Positions 1 through 10,851 of a stretch of 64,000 bases of DNA are shown here, piece by piece. Position 1 is the first letter of the stretch, and the number at the start of each line of letters is the position of its first letter. The notes below the pieces were generated by a model that did not search any database, was not told the DNA's origin, and was given only the letters and a program-made list of their open reading frames with translations. The DNA comes from Thelonectria olida (Eukaryota > Ascomycota > Sordariomycetes > Hypocreales > Nectriaceae): NCBI GenBank assembly GCA_020736575.1, contig JAGPYM010000007.1, positions 744,001 through 808,000 of the forward strand. The letters run 5' to 3'. The position numbers and the translations under genes are program-made.

Positions 1-663
1 GTTCCTTTCTTTGTTGGAAACTCGGCTTGCACGTCGTCGTCCCCTGGGCGAGAGATGGCATGCCGGATTGGTCCAGGGCCTATGGGGAATGTTGCCTTGT
101 AGCCGTTGGGCGTCGTCAGAGGGGCTTTGGAAGCGGATTCGTTTCCTTGGCTTGTCCCCTCCTCCCCGCGGGGACTGGGCAAGCTTGCGGCTGGCGCTCT
201 GGTTTTCCTCCGGCTTTTGGCGGTCGATCTCTGTGGAGCGTTGACGCGAGCTAGGCTACTACCTTATCCGAGGATAGTTCTATTCGTCGATAGGGACGTG
301 GTACTGTGGCTTGTTGAGGGCCCTAGGGAGGGGTCGAGTTATGTGGTAGCGAGAAACGACAGGATCCGGCGGACATGACTTGTCACATTGGCTTGCGGGT
401 TTAGGAATAGAGTGACACCGAATGGTTCATGGAACGGACGCGAGATGAGCTAATCATGTCGTGATTCAAGGATCAAATTTGGTTGTGATGTTCGGAACTC
501 GGGCTTGGTTCCTTGTCCTAATACATACTGCCATCTCCCAGCCCCCTCCCTTTGTCACCAAGTTTGCGTCAGCCATAGTCGTGTCCGTTTCGACTGTCTC
601 AAGCGAACCCGATAGTTCTTCAACAGTGCTCCACATACAGGGTCAACAAACCCGTCTCCCTAC
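1..663. other. intergenic, no gene recognised
   Basis: Short overlapping open frames occur, but none has a recognisable domain, a splice structure or convincing codon use. The right end is probably the 3' untranslated region of the 6-phosphofructo-2-kinase gene, which reads leftward and stops at 664-666. Confidence 0.5.
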
Positions 664-2606
664 CTAATCTTCATCATCTACCTTGTCAGCGACCAGGTCC
701 TTGACAGTCTTGATGACTCTCTCGGCTGCGGATGGACGATCCACAGGCTCGGCCGGGCTCCCAATGCCGCTAGGAATTGGTGTCAGCTGGGCACTCTGAA
801 TGGCGCTGCCGGGAACGGGGATCTTGATATCCTGAGGTGATCCTGGAATAATCTTGGGGTCAAGCCCCGGGATGTGGATGCGCTGGGCCTCATTCTGATA
901 AGCGGCGGGAATGATTTCGATGATCTCGTCGCGTGGGAACTTGAGCACTGGAATATCCATAGTGGAACAGTGCATGAGGTAGGCGTATAGGACGCGGAGG
1001 ACCGACTCGTGCGCAATGATCAGGAGGTCGTGTTGTTCTCTCTCAAGCTCAAGAATGATGGGCTCGAGACGAACAGCCAGGTCATGATACGACTAGGAAC
1101 TGGAGTCAGCATGTCTCCAACAAATGGGCTACTTTCTAGGGGTTAGTACTTCTGCGCGGGGGTAGCGATGATGGTACGGGTCGAGTTCGTGCTTCTCGAC
1201 CTCGTCGGGGTAGATCTGGCGGATCATCCGTTCTGACATCTTTTCGCAGACGCCTGGGTTGATCTGACTGAGCTGCGTTCGTTGTCGAACCTTGAAGCCC
1301 CGTTCCTTGAGACAGTCTGCGGTCTGAACGGTGCGGAGTCTGGTCGATGTCCAGACAGCCAGAGGCGGTAGAGGTGCGTTGGATCCGCCCTCGGCGATTT
1401 GCTTCAGCCGCTCTTGTTCGCGAGCCTTCACGAGCGCTTCGGTCATCTTCTCAGCGTACTCCCTTCCTTCTTGTGAGAGCGGGGCGTCTGCCTTGTACAG
1501 GTCTTCCTCGGTGGAGGTGCCGGCTCGCGCAAAGAAGGTCTTGCGAGACTTGATGTGTAGATTGGTAAGGTAGAAGACGATTCGATGGGAGAGATAGTTG
1601 AAGCTGACGTTGTTGTAGAAGAACTTTTGACCGGCGTTGATCATTTTGATGTAGTTCAGTTCCTTTTCGTTCATCGACTCAAAGACAGGAATCTTCATCT
1701 CAATCCGTCGGAGGTACAGCAGGGCCGCTTCGTCGGGATCCATGCCCGCAAACTATCGACTGATGAGCCTCAACGTCGAACACTGGGAAAAGCCTAGAGT
1801 ACTCACATCAGGCGAGGAGATCTTGACATTTCGGGCATTCTCTCTGAGGATACGCTCGTCGTCTACGTACGATTCGATGAACAAGGTCTGTGCAGATGGA
1901 TGTTAGCAGCGAATCCAGGCCACGGAGCATGGACAGCTCAAGTACCTGGACATCGTGCTTGGCAAATTCCTTGGCTAGCGATCGCCGGCCACTCGCAGTA
2001 GGGTTCACTGCGTCGTAGATGGCAACTTGGCCATTCTCGTGGTTCAACCAGGAATAGATGTCCTCACGACACTTCTTGAGGATCTTCTGACGTAGAATCA
2101 CTGAGGCAGGTGAAGCGTTGGGAAAGAAGTAATCCTCCGGGACTGAGCCTTCAGGGCCAACAGTGGCTCTTCGATAGTCTCCTAGGTGGAAGATACGAGT
2201 CTTGACACCCAGCCACTGCAAGTAACGCGCCATGGAGACGCAGATATGACTGCTGGGGTTAGCAGAGCACTCGGTTTAGGAGACGAAGCACTTACGTCTT
2301 TCCCCGAGCAGGCGGCCCTACCATGGCGATGGCTATCCTACCAGAATGAAAGAGACGGCCCGACATGGTGCTATAGAGCTGGGCCGGGGCCAAATCCTGG
2401 CCCTCGGTGATGTCGTGGATGCCATCGATGAAGGTTGAGCTTCTGCGACGGTAGCGAGGCGCGTTGGCCGCAATCTCGGCGGTTCTGCCATGGTCAGCTC
2501 TGAACTTGTCATGTACATGGTCACAAAGAGTCCATGTATTTGGATCTGGGGAGGTGAGGAGTTCCTTGATGTCTAACTGTTTGAAGCTGTGCGCTGTGGG
2601 CGTCAT
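664..2606 (-). CDS. 6-phosphofructo-2-kinase with a bisphosphatase half lacking the catalytic His
   Basis: Cytosolic bifunctional-type enzyme that makes fructose 2,6-bisphosphate, the allosteric activator of phosphofructokinase-1. Exons on the minus strand are 2606-2296, 2249-1946, 1887-1807, 1752-1150 and 1092-664, all with GT/AG borders, giving 575 residues. The kinase half comes first, with a Walker A-like GPPARGKT at the end of exon 1 and the family motif LGDYRR in exon 2. The phosphoglycerate-mutase-like half follows, with GVCEKMSE and AHESVLR kept. The phosphatase signature that is normally RHGE(S) reads FARAGTS here, so the histidine that carries the phosphate is Ala and the next acidic residue is Thr. 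In yeast a similar loss (Ser at this site in Pfk26) leaves a kinase-only enzyme, and I infer the same here. The start is the first ATG before the conserved region. Upstream exons cannot be excluded. Confidence 0.93.
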
Positions 2607-4214
2607 GGCGACGAATGTGACGTGCTCTTAGAAATGGGTAAAGGTTCTTGGTTTGGATGGAGAACGCACGTAGAAAGGAGAAAGCAAGGCAGGATGAAAA
2701 GAGACGTACAAGAGAGTATCCATGTCGTTGGAATGATCCCTGTCGATGATCCAAGTTGTGCTCGGTTGTAGTGGACTATCTCAAGATGAGGCTTAAACCA
2801 GCCAAAATCACCACTGTTGGGGGGTTTCAGATGCGATGAATAAGATGAATTCGTCGGAATGGGACTTGACAATCGAGGGGCGTCGTTTATCTAAGATGTT
2901 AAAGTGCTCCCATCACCCGAAGGGCAGCCAAGAGTGTTGCACGGCCCTTTGCCTGAAAGAGGAACCAGAGTGAGAGAGTCCAATGTTGGGTGTTGATGGA
3001 TGTTGGTATCGGTAAGACCTTGGTGAAGATATCTCGAGGCTCTCTGAAAGGGTCGAAGAAGTGGCGACGGTGCGAATAATCGAGAGAGAAGAGCGAACCG
3101 CTCAACGTCTTGAATGCCAAGGAAGGGATGTTGATGTGCGGGACATGGAGGGACATGGGCAGTGGCGGGACAGTAATACGTACCCTGAGAGTGGCTCACT
3201 GTCGCACTAGCCACGGTTGATGCGCATATGCCACCAGCCACATTCCAGTTTGCATTGTCCATCATTCAGAAGAGGATCAGGACTGATTTAATGCCAAACA
3301 AGAGCGGAATTGAAATTGAACAAAGATTGATGATCGGAAATATACATTGGCCATCAATAACACTGAGAATCTTGTGACAACTTGATCAGCCGCAGTCGCA
3401 ACGGAGACAGTTACTCATGTACTAGTAGAACTAGTCATCCACTTCTGTGCAGTGCACTGGCAATCAGTTACGTTTGGACACTGGGGGAATCTGCAGGCAA
3501 AGTGTCCAAGTGTGTCATGTCAACTGATGCGAGAACCAGCATGTCTGTTAGGCTCAGGTGCCAGGCAATTGTTAGTACTGTCTGACCTGCTAGCCACCAT
3601 GGACGGTGCGAGGTGAGTGCCACGACATATTCGACTTTTGGTTAAAAACCTTAGCAATGCAACAATGGTAAACGATACCTATTCCATATCGGAGCAAAAA
3701 CATTCCTGCATATAGTCTACTGCTTCGATTTTTCATCGCTGGATAGCACCTCCCGGGCAGTCTAGTGATCCGCCGTCGTCCTGCTTAATTGCTTGATTTC
3801 TTGTAGATACCCGGCCTGTGTCACAGGCAACGGCTAAGTCTCGGCTTCACACTCGCTTGCACCACATCGGACGCATCGGAACACGGAAGATTCGTATCTC
3901 CGCCACAAACACCTTGCAGCCGACTCAGCATCATTGGTGGCTCGTGCTCCTCACTAGGGAGCTGTCCGGGGCTCGATGAAAATTATTCTCCATCTCCATT
4001 ATCATCGCCATCTCAACTAAAGAGCGTCATCACGTTTCTGGCGTTCCCGGACCGCGACCCTCTCTACCAATCCAGGCTGCGACAATAGCCTCTTGGCTCT
4101 TCGTCCTTCCTCCGACCCTCCGACCTCGTCCTGCTTCCGCTTCTATTTCTTCGCTTTCGCCCCGTTCCTCGACAATTCCTTCTGGCTTAATAGCCACCAT
4201 ATACCTCAATAGCC
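2607..4214. other. divergent promoter region between the PFK-2 and TOM40 genes
   Basis: This 1.6-kb spacer separates two divergently read genes. The part next to TOM40 (about 3,990-4,200) is C/T-rich, as is common in fungal promoters. A possible small spliced gene at 2891-3265 is listed separately. Nothing else was recognised. Confidence 0.5.
2891..3265 (-). CDS. possible small spliced gene or 5' exons of the PFK-2 gene, unrecognised
   Basis: On the minus strand three exons can be drawn: 3265-3184, 3108-3019 and 2952-2891. Introns of 75 and 66 nt have donors GTACGT and GTCTTA and acceptors TTCAAG and TTTCAG, and the 234 nt stay in one frame for 77 residues. The same frame is also open without splicing (124 residues). 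A second overlapping frame at 3156-2899 (85 residues) has coding-like, C-ending codons. I recognise none of these proteins, and the region could equally be spliced 5' untranslated sequence of the neighbouring 6-phosphofructo-2-kinase gene. The overlapping alternatives keep confidence low. Confidence 0.22.
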   Translation of the reverse strand: MMDNANWNVAGGICASTVASATVSHSQGTYYCPATAHVPPCPAHQHPFLGIQDVERFALLSRLFAPSPLLRPFQRASRYLHQGLTDTNIHQHPTLDSLTLVPLSGKGPCNTLGCPSGDGSTLTS

Positions 4215-5416
4215 ATGGCCTCCGCCACGTTGGACCCCCTCAGGTCCCTTCTCCTCTCCAACCCCATCGCCGCCGTGCTAGGCGACGCCCTCAATTCCTT
4301 CCATGAGCGAAGAGCCAAGCTCGGCCTGTCCAACCCTGGAACTATTGAGAACCTCGCCAAGGAAGTCCAGCGCGATGTTTTCGTCAACAACTACATGTTC
4401 ACCGGCATCCGCGCCGATCTGACCAAGATCTTCAGCATGGCGCCTCTCTTCCAGGTCTCTCACCAGTTTGCCATGGGTGAGCGCCTAAACCCATACACCT
4501 TCGCTGCGATGTATGGCACTGGAAAGGTAGCTATCTCCCAATTCGCAACGCCGAATCGCTTATCCCGCGGGATACTGACGTCAACCCGCTAGGTCTTCTG
4601 CCAAGGTAATCTCGACAACGAGGGCTCTCTCTCCGGTCGATTCAACTGGCGATGGTCCGATAAGTTCGTCTCCAAGTCCCAGCTCTCCATCTCCCCCGGC
4701 GGTCAGGACATGGCCCAATTCGAGCACGAGTACACCGGCAACGATTTCAGCGCCTCGTTGAAAATGCTCAACCCTTCTTATCTCGAGGGCGGCATGACTG
4801 GCATCTTCATCGGCAGCTACCTTCAGTCTGTTACTCCTAAGCTCGCCCTTGGTCTGGAGACTCTCTGGCAACGACCGGCCCTCACCCAGGGCCCCGAGTG
4901 CGCTGTCTCCTACTCTGCTCGATACAAGTCCACCGACTGGATCGCCACTGCTCAGCTTCAAGCTGCCATGGGAACCCTGAACACCTCGTACTGGAGGAAG
5001 CTCTCCGACAAGGTTCAGGCTGGTGTTGATCTGAGCCTCGGCCTCGTTCCTTCTCCCGGTGGTCTTATGGGCGGTGGTCTTCAGAAGGAGGGTGTCGCTA
5101 CTGTCGGCGCCAAGTACGATTTCCGCATGTCCACTTTCCGTGCCCAGGTCGACTCAAAGGGAAAGTTGAGCTGCGTTCTCGAGAAGCGTGTTGCCCCCCC
5201 TGTGATGATGACGTTCGCCGCCGATATCGACCACTTCACTGTTAGTAGTCCCACAACTAATATCCCTTTCTCTACCCTAAGTATAGATACACTGACTCTT
5301 CTTTACAGCACCAAGCCAAGATCGGTCTGGGTGTGTCCATCGAAGCCGCCCCCGAGGAGCTCCAGGACCAGCAGGAGGCTCTCAGCTCTCAGCCTCCTCC
5401 CAACATTCCCTTCTAA
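4215..5416 (+). CDS. tom40: mitochondrial import receptor subunit TOM40
   Basis: Pore-forming beta-barrel of the translocase of the outer mitochondrial membrane, through which almost all nuclear-encoded mitochondrial proteins enter. Exons are 4215-4526, 4593-5240 and 5309-5416 with GT/AG borders, giving 355 residues, the usual length for fungal Tom40. The N-terminus holds the helical segment before the barrel ([17 protein letters not shown]). Family blocks follow: [27 protein letters not shown] and [15 protein letters not shown] beta signal-like strand lies near the C-terminus ([11 protein letters not shown]), followed by a short Gln/Pro-rich tail ending NIPF. There is no cleavable presequence, as expected. 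The start is the first ATG after a C/T-rich leader. TOM7 of the same complex lies 54 kb to the right. Confidence 0.96.
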
Positions 5417-6563
5417 ACGGGAAACTGAAAAAAATCGTCTCAACAACCATTCCGCTCCTCGTTGATGGAATAATCTAATTGTAAAAACCGATGTTGAACA
5501 ACGCGAAGAAGCCCGGACTTCGGACCCTTCCCCCCTGGTGTCTGATTAGTTATGCTTTCCCTCCCTTGATTCAGCGGAGGCCAAGTTGACGGATCCGTTT
5601 GTATCATTACTCTCCCCCCCTCTCCCGACCTCGTAATAGAGGTCGATCTTTTTGCTTAGGCTCCTACGTTTCTCAGGCCAACGGAATAATATGGTTATGT
5701 GAAAGCGGGAGCCTCGGCATATGTGTATATTACCCGTCATAGGCCGTTTTATGTCCGTTCTGGTCTTGGCGACGAAAGAAAGCGTTTGATGATCGGTGTG
5801 GGCACGGCACAAAGGGGTAGGGCAAAGTCGTATACGAGGTTATAGTTGACGGGATGAATGTCGAGGGTAGCTACTGGAAAATAGCCCCCGTTATGTATTG
5901 TGTATAAGGAAATAGACAAGCTGATGCTTTTGACTATGTGCGCTTCCCATTCCCTCCCTGGCCTGGGTTTGCTTGGACGAGCATTCTGATATCAATCTCG
6001 TGTGTGGTCAATATCAAAGTTCATGTTGCGATGTCTAACGTCATGAAGATTGTTTACTGATCACTCAATGTATACAAGAAATGCAAACACAAAACAACAA
6101 GACCCAAGGGGGTCTCCTCCGTGTTATGATATATCTTTCCAAAAGCTCGTAGAAAAAACCAGCCGTGGTCACCTTCATATTGAGGTATTGATCCCACGCT
6201 CCGTTAACGCCATGCTAATTCTGTTATTTTTCCGCCATGTAAATGCGTAATGCCAGTTGCCTCGCCCTGTTCCCTGTACCGCATCATTGTCATCATCTCT
6301 TTATTGCTTTTTTTCCCATTCCCGAATCGTGTGGTTCTGTCAAACACCCATTACAACAGGGAGGCTCTGTGGCTCCAAACGTTGCTCCTAACACTTCGTC
6401 ATGTCTTTTAGTTCCCGACAACTCCTCTAAAGAATGCGTATTCAAACACAAAACAATAATTCCGCTGCCTCCTTGTTTCTTCTTTTCTTTCTTCATCCTT
6501 CTTCTTTGTTTTGAATGGTGATATTGGTTCTGCTCTATTGTCGTCATGGTAGTGATCACTCGG
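5417..6563. other. convergent intergenic spacer, TOM40 / ubiquitin protease 3' ends
   Basis: This spacer lies between two converging genes. It is AT-richer than the coding flanks and has T-rich stretches near 6,290-6,510 consistent with 3' untranslated sequence of the minus-strand gene. No convincing open frame was seen. Confidence 0.5.
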
Positions 6564-9454
6564 TTACATGACAATGCATTCTCGCTCGGGTTGAGAGTTG
6601 TTCTTGTGCTTAACTTTGTCCTTGGACCGGATTCGCTTGTGACCGTGCTTGTGTGTGTGGTGATGATGCACCTGGAGTTGATCTGCCTCTTGCTGGGGTG
6701 CTTCATCACTCCCTTCTTTGGACGATTCTTGAGTTAGAGGACCAGTCGAATTTGTTGAAGAAGTTCCCAGCCCAGTCGTATCCTTCGTCTCAACCAATGG
6801 CTCTTTGCTTGGCCGCATAAGTCCGACGTAGCGTGTCATGGAAAAACTAATTCGACCTTCGCCTGTCTGACTGCTTGGCCGACTACGGTTCGCCTTTGTG
6901 AACCGAGATGCTGCTCGTGATAGTCTAGATGCTGTCGAGTCTTCGTTTGGAGTGATAGCAGGAGAGTGAGAGTTGGGAGTCACAGCAGGCGTTCCAAATG
7001 TCGAGTCGGTCCAGTTCACACTCGGGCGCCGAGAATCGCCAAGCAAGGATCCGAAGTGCTCGCCGCTCCTCCGAGGTGGCCTATCACTATCGAATGACAA
7101 TCTGATGCTGGGAGGCTTGCTGGTGACTAGCCCAGCAGTCTCAGCAGTGGGAGTGTTGTCGAAATAACCCTCTTCCTGATCAACTAGGCCTAATTGGTTC
7201 ATCGGCGTGGGAGGAAGCTCGAAGCTAATCTTGGACTCATTGTATGAAGGGGGCTCTGTCTCAGTATCATCGACAGATGGGGGTGTTACCTGGACCATGG
7301 GCAAGACCTGGTAGAACAGCAGGTATGGCATCTCGTCCTTGAGTGCCTGTTTGATGTCATCCACATAAGTCACTCGCTTTTCGATCTGAAGATCGTCAAA
7401 GCGTACCCACTGAGCCTCTTCGTAGTCCGGCGGTGGGTCAAAGTCATGCCTCCGGTTGTCTGTGAGCAGCTTCGGCGCCACTCGAGAAAACGCAATGTAG
7501 TGTCCACTCTGCAACGAATCTCCGCGATGACAGACAACAGACTGGAGAACTAGCTTGTAGTCATTGTTCAACATGTTCTCTTCCTCTAGCTTGGGATCGT
7601 CGGCCATCATGAAATGAGGAAGTCGGAGACTGTCGGGGATATCGATGAAGGTGTTGTGTCTCTTCGGCTGGCCAGACTCAGTCATGGCGTATCGCTTCAG
7701 ACAGATGCCCACAACGGGTCTTTGGTCGAAATTCATCGCAACATCAATATTATTTTGAGGCTCGCTACTTGTCAGAGCATGCCAGGCTGCAAGAGGATTA
7801 GTACGGACGCACCTAGAAGCAATTGGAAGATGAACATACGGATAAGCCTGAAAAACTGCCAGGCAGGAATAGTGACGGCCTTTACAACAGTTGAACCCTT
7901 GCGCATCGCCTTCTGCAGCATCGTGGGATTGTCTGGGCTGGATGGACGACCTTGTTCGTCTAGCAAAACTCGCTGAATGACGCTTGTTGATCTTGTTCGC
8001 ACGCTCGGCTTCGTTTGCAGAGTCACCTTCTCTGCATTCCCGCCTGCGGCACCCTCGCCTTCCGCATATTCAGTCTGCTCTGCAGTGGGAGTTGCACCAT
8101 CTTCCTCGTGCTTCGACTCGGTAGTGGACAATGACAGTTCCTGCTCGTTGATCAGAGTTCGCGGCAATGGAGAAATGGCAATAGGTGACGCGGTGACGGT
8201 TGTGGGTGTGGATGGTTCGCCCAGTTCTTCGGTGATTAAGCGGATCGTGTCTCGGTGGACTAGTTTTGGAACCTCGCCATGGCTGATCTCCCGCAAGGGG
8301 GACTTCTTGCCCTCCTCGCTGTCTCGTTTGACGTCGACTTGCGCATTAAAATACTCCTCCATACAATCCTCGAGCTTGATTCCTTTCCCTTCTGGATCGG
8401 GGGGCACGGCAAGGTTAAGGAGGCGCTCGTAGACGACTTTGTGATCATCCTTGTCCTTCTTGCCTTGGTGAAAGAGGTCGACCTGCAAGGAGAGGAGGGG
8501 TAGCTGCAGGGTCTCGGTGATGAATGCGAAAGCCTCCGACGTGTCTTGTTGCTCGAGCATGCGGGCGTCTGACCAGCCGCAGTCAGCCAGGGCGTCTTGG
8601 ATGAGCTTAGTCTGTGCTAGGTCAGTCGAGGGAATCATTTCGGTCGGAAAGGGATTTGAATTTGCGCCTTACATACCAAGTCTGTGTGAATTAGCTTTCC
8701 GCTCCTCAACATGTTAACCCACACCCGCAATAGAGTAACGAGCTTAGTGCGGTTGTCCTCGTCTGGAAAATCGTTCTTGAGCATGCACTCGAAGGCGTCG
8801 AGCTTGGAAAACATGGCGAAGAGCAATGCATCGAGGTAGCAGGTGACGTTTCCGCGGTTTTCGGCCCCGACCATATCGACTCCGGGATCGTAAGGCGTGA
8901 TGATAGCTGATGCTGCTTTTTGCTCAATGTCGATAAACTCAACCGTTTTTTTAGGGTCGCCGTCGGCAAACTTGGTGGCCATGATGTCGTGAATGTGATC
9001 GGGAGTGACATTCGTAATGTTCAGCTCGTCTAATCGCTTGAGGACTTCCTCGACCTGGAAGAGCCGCTTGTTAATGTTTGAATGGGTCTGGATCTGGGGG
9101 ACCATCGTACATCTTTGGCTGTATCCTTTTCCTTTTCGGCTTCGGGAGACTGCTTCGAATTGTCTGTTTTGAACATTGCCATGAATGCGCCAGCTGAGAG
9201 GGGTCGCGGCTGCAAGCACCACAATGTTAGCGAATCTTGCCGATTGGGGCCTTCTGAAGCTTCACGCGGAGCTTGACATGACGCAAACGCTGCACAGAGC
9301 GCTCAAAGACACGATATTGGGAAAGGCCGTAAGAAAAACATACCTTGTTGTTTTTGGGTGCCGCCGGGACTGGCACCGGCGGTGTTGACTTAGCTCGGCG
9401 ACTGGAGCCATTCTTGTCGCGAAGGCTGAGAAACTTCCTTGGAAACTCCTTCAT
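6564..9454 (-). CDS. ubiquitin-specific protease (C19 family), apparent frameshift in exon 2, C-terminal CaaX
   Basis: Cysteine deubiquitinase of the USP/UBP fold. Minus-strand exons are 9454-9344, 9209-8677, 8611-7840 and 7786-6564. The Cys box reads ENRGNVTCYLDALLFAMF (Cys about residue 161). A QQDTSEAFAFI block and the His box SLQSGHYIAFSR near the C-terminal third complete the catalytic core. A long low-complexity insert rich in Ser, Thr and Glu separates the two halves. Exon 2 starts in one frame and ends in another: 9094-9110 holds five C where six would keep the frame and give about 879 residues. A 17-nt GT...AG segment there would also restore the frame but is too short for a normal intron. 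Two PPxY motifs (PPDY, PPSY) follow the catalytic domain, and the protein ends in CIVM, a CaaX prenylation motif. I cannot name the yeast orthologue. Confidence 0.88.
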
Positions 9455-9754
9455 GATGGATGTGTGGAGGATGGAGGTGTTTGGGGCGAAAAGAGGATGG
9501 GCTCGCGACTTTTAGCGAGGAAGAAGTTGAGCGCCCAAATCCTTCATTATCGGGGTCGCATGCGACGGTGTGTTTTGAATCTTCAGCTCGATGTGCTCGT
9601 GCGGTGGCGGAGAGAATCACGGCTCAGCTGCGTCAGTGAGTAGACTCTATTAGTGCAGATGTCGAGGCAACGGATCGGTGTCGAGCGGTGGGCGGGAGAT
9701 GAGTGAGTGTCGAATCTGGGGAAAGGCCTGGCAGGTATGGAGAGAGGAGGGAGG

Positions 9755-9783
9755 AGAGAAGAGAAGAGAAGAGAAGAGAAGAA
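9755..9783. repeat. AGAGA pentanucleotide tandem repeat
   Basis: About six copies of a five-base purine unit lie upstream of the ubiquitin protease start on the other strand. On the transcribed strand this is a CT-rich tract, a common element of fungal promoters and leaders. Confidence 0.85.
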
Positions 9784-10821
9784 AGGGTGATGTATCTGGA
9801 TAAAAGCTGAAAGCAAAGGATCTGGGCCGGGACAAGCTGGATGAAGAAAGTGTTGAACGGCGAAGGGCGAACAGCGAGGGTAACAAATACTTCCAGTGAC
9901 AACCCAAGGAAAACGAGGTGCCTGGGGGGTGCGCAGCTAGGGGAGCTCCTGCTCCAGGGCCAAGGGATTTCGCAGGTTTTGAGTGGCCGAGAGAGCCAAA
10001 AATGGAAGAGAACGACCCAACGGCTCTCCGAGACAAGTCACTCCTCTCGCAAGTGATGTGGTCAGGTACAAGACAGGGACGGACAGCCAGCGTGCTAGTG
10101 GCGGGGGCGGGACAGTGGGGACCCGGCGGTCACTGCTAAATTCCATATCGACGTCGAAGGCCCTGTAAAATCGTGGGCAGGACCGCGACCCTATTGGAAT
10201 GGGTGGATGGCCGGCGAAGTTGGAAAAAGTTGGGTGAGGTTACGTTCGAGGTATCATGGAATCGGCGGGACCCTGGCGGACCCTGACACCCTGATCAAGT
10301 CCCCTGGAGCAGGTTACCAACTGTCCGAGAGACTGGACGAGACGGGGCCCCTACTCCCCCGAGTGCAGAAGCCTCTCAACGGGTCCCCCTTGTATTGGTT
10401 CGTGCCTTGGACAATCCTTGATGGGGGATCCACGCCGCCATCCGCGTCCACGGGGAGGGGAACACCAGAACACACAACTGACACCAAACCCCCATTTTGC
10501 ATCATAGCGAAAGCGAGCTAACGTCCAACGTGGAAGCTCCTAACTGTGTAATCCGCTTGGATGATTTTTTTTCTTCTTTTGCGCCTTACGGAGAACAGAT
10601 ATCTGTTCCTTGATATCTTGAAGGGACCACCTCGGAGATAATGCTTCAGAGTGGGGGACCTGCGAGCAGGCTCAACTTCCATCATAGTGCGAAGCTGAGG
10701 CGAAATCTGCCTGCCTACCTACCAGCAAGGCACATCACGAACCTAGATCCCGATCATCGAGGCACGTAATATTTCATCATGACCTGTGATACTTGCCGAG
10801 CAAAGTGCACGCCTGCCTAAG

Positions 10822-10851
10822 CTAGGTACCCGAATATTGCTCGGTACCTAG
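10822..10851. repeat. inverted repeat CTAGGTACC / GGTACCTAG
   Basis: Two perfect nine-base arms (10822-10830 and 10843-10851) are separated by 12 bases. Each arm also contains the palindrome GGTACC. Related GGTACC/CTAGGTA words recur in other intergenic parts of the window. Confidence 0.8.
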
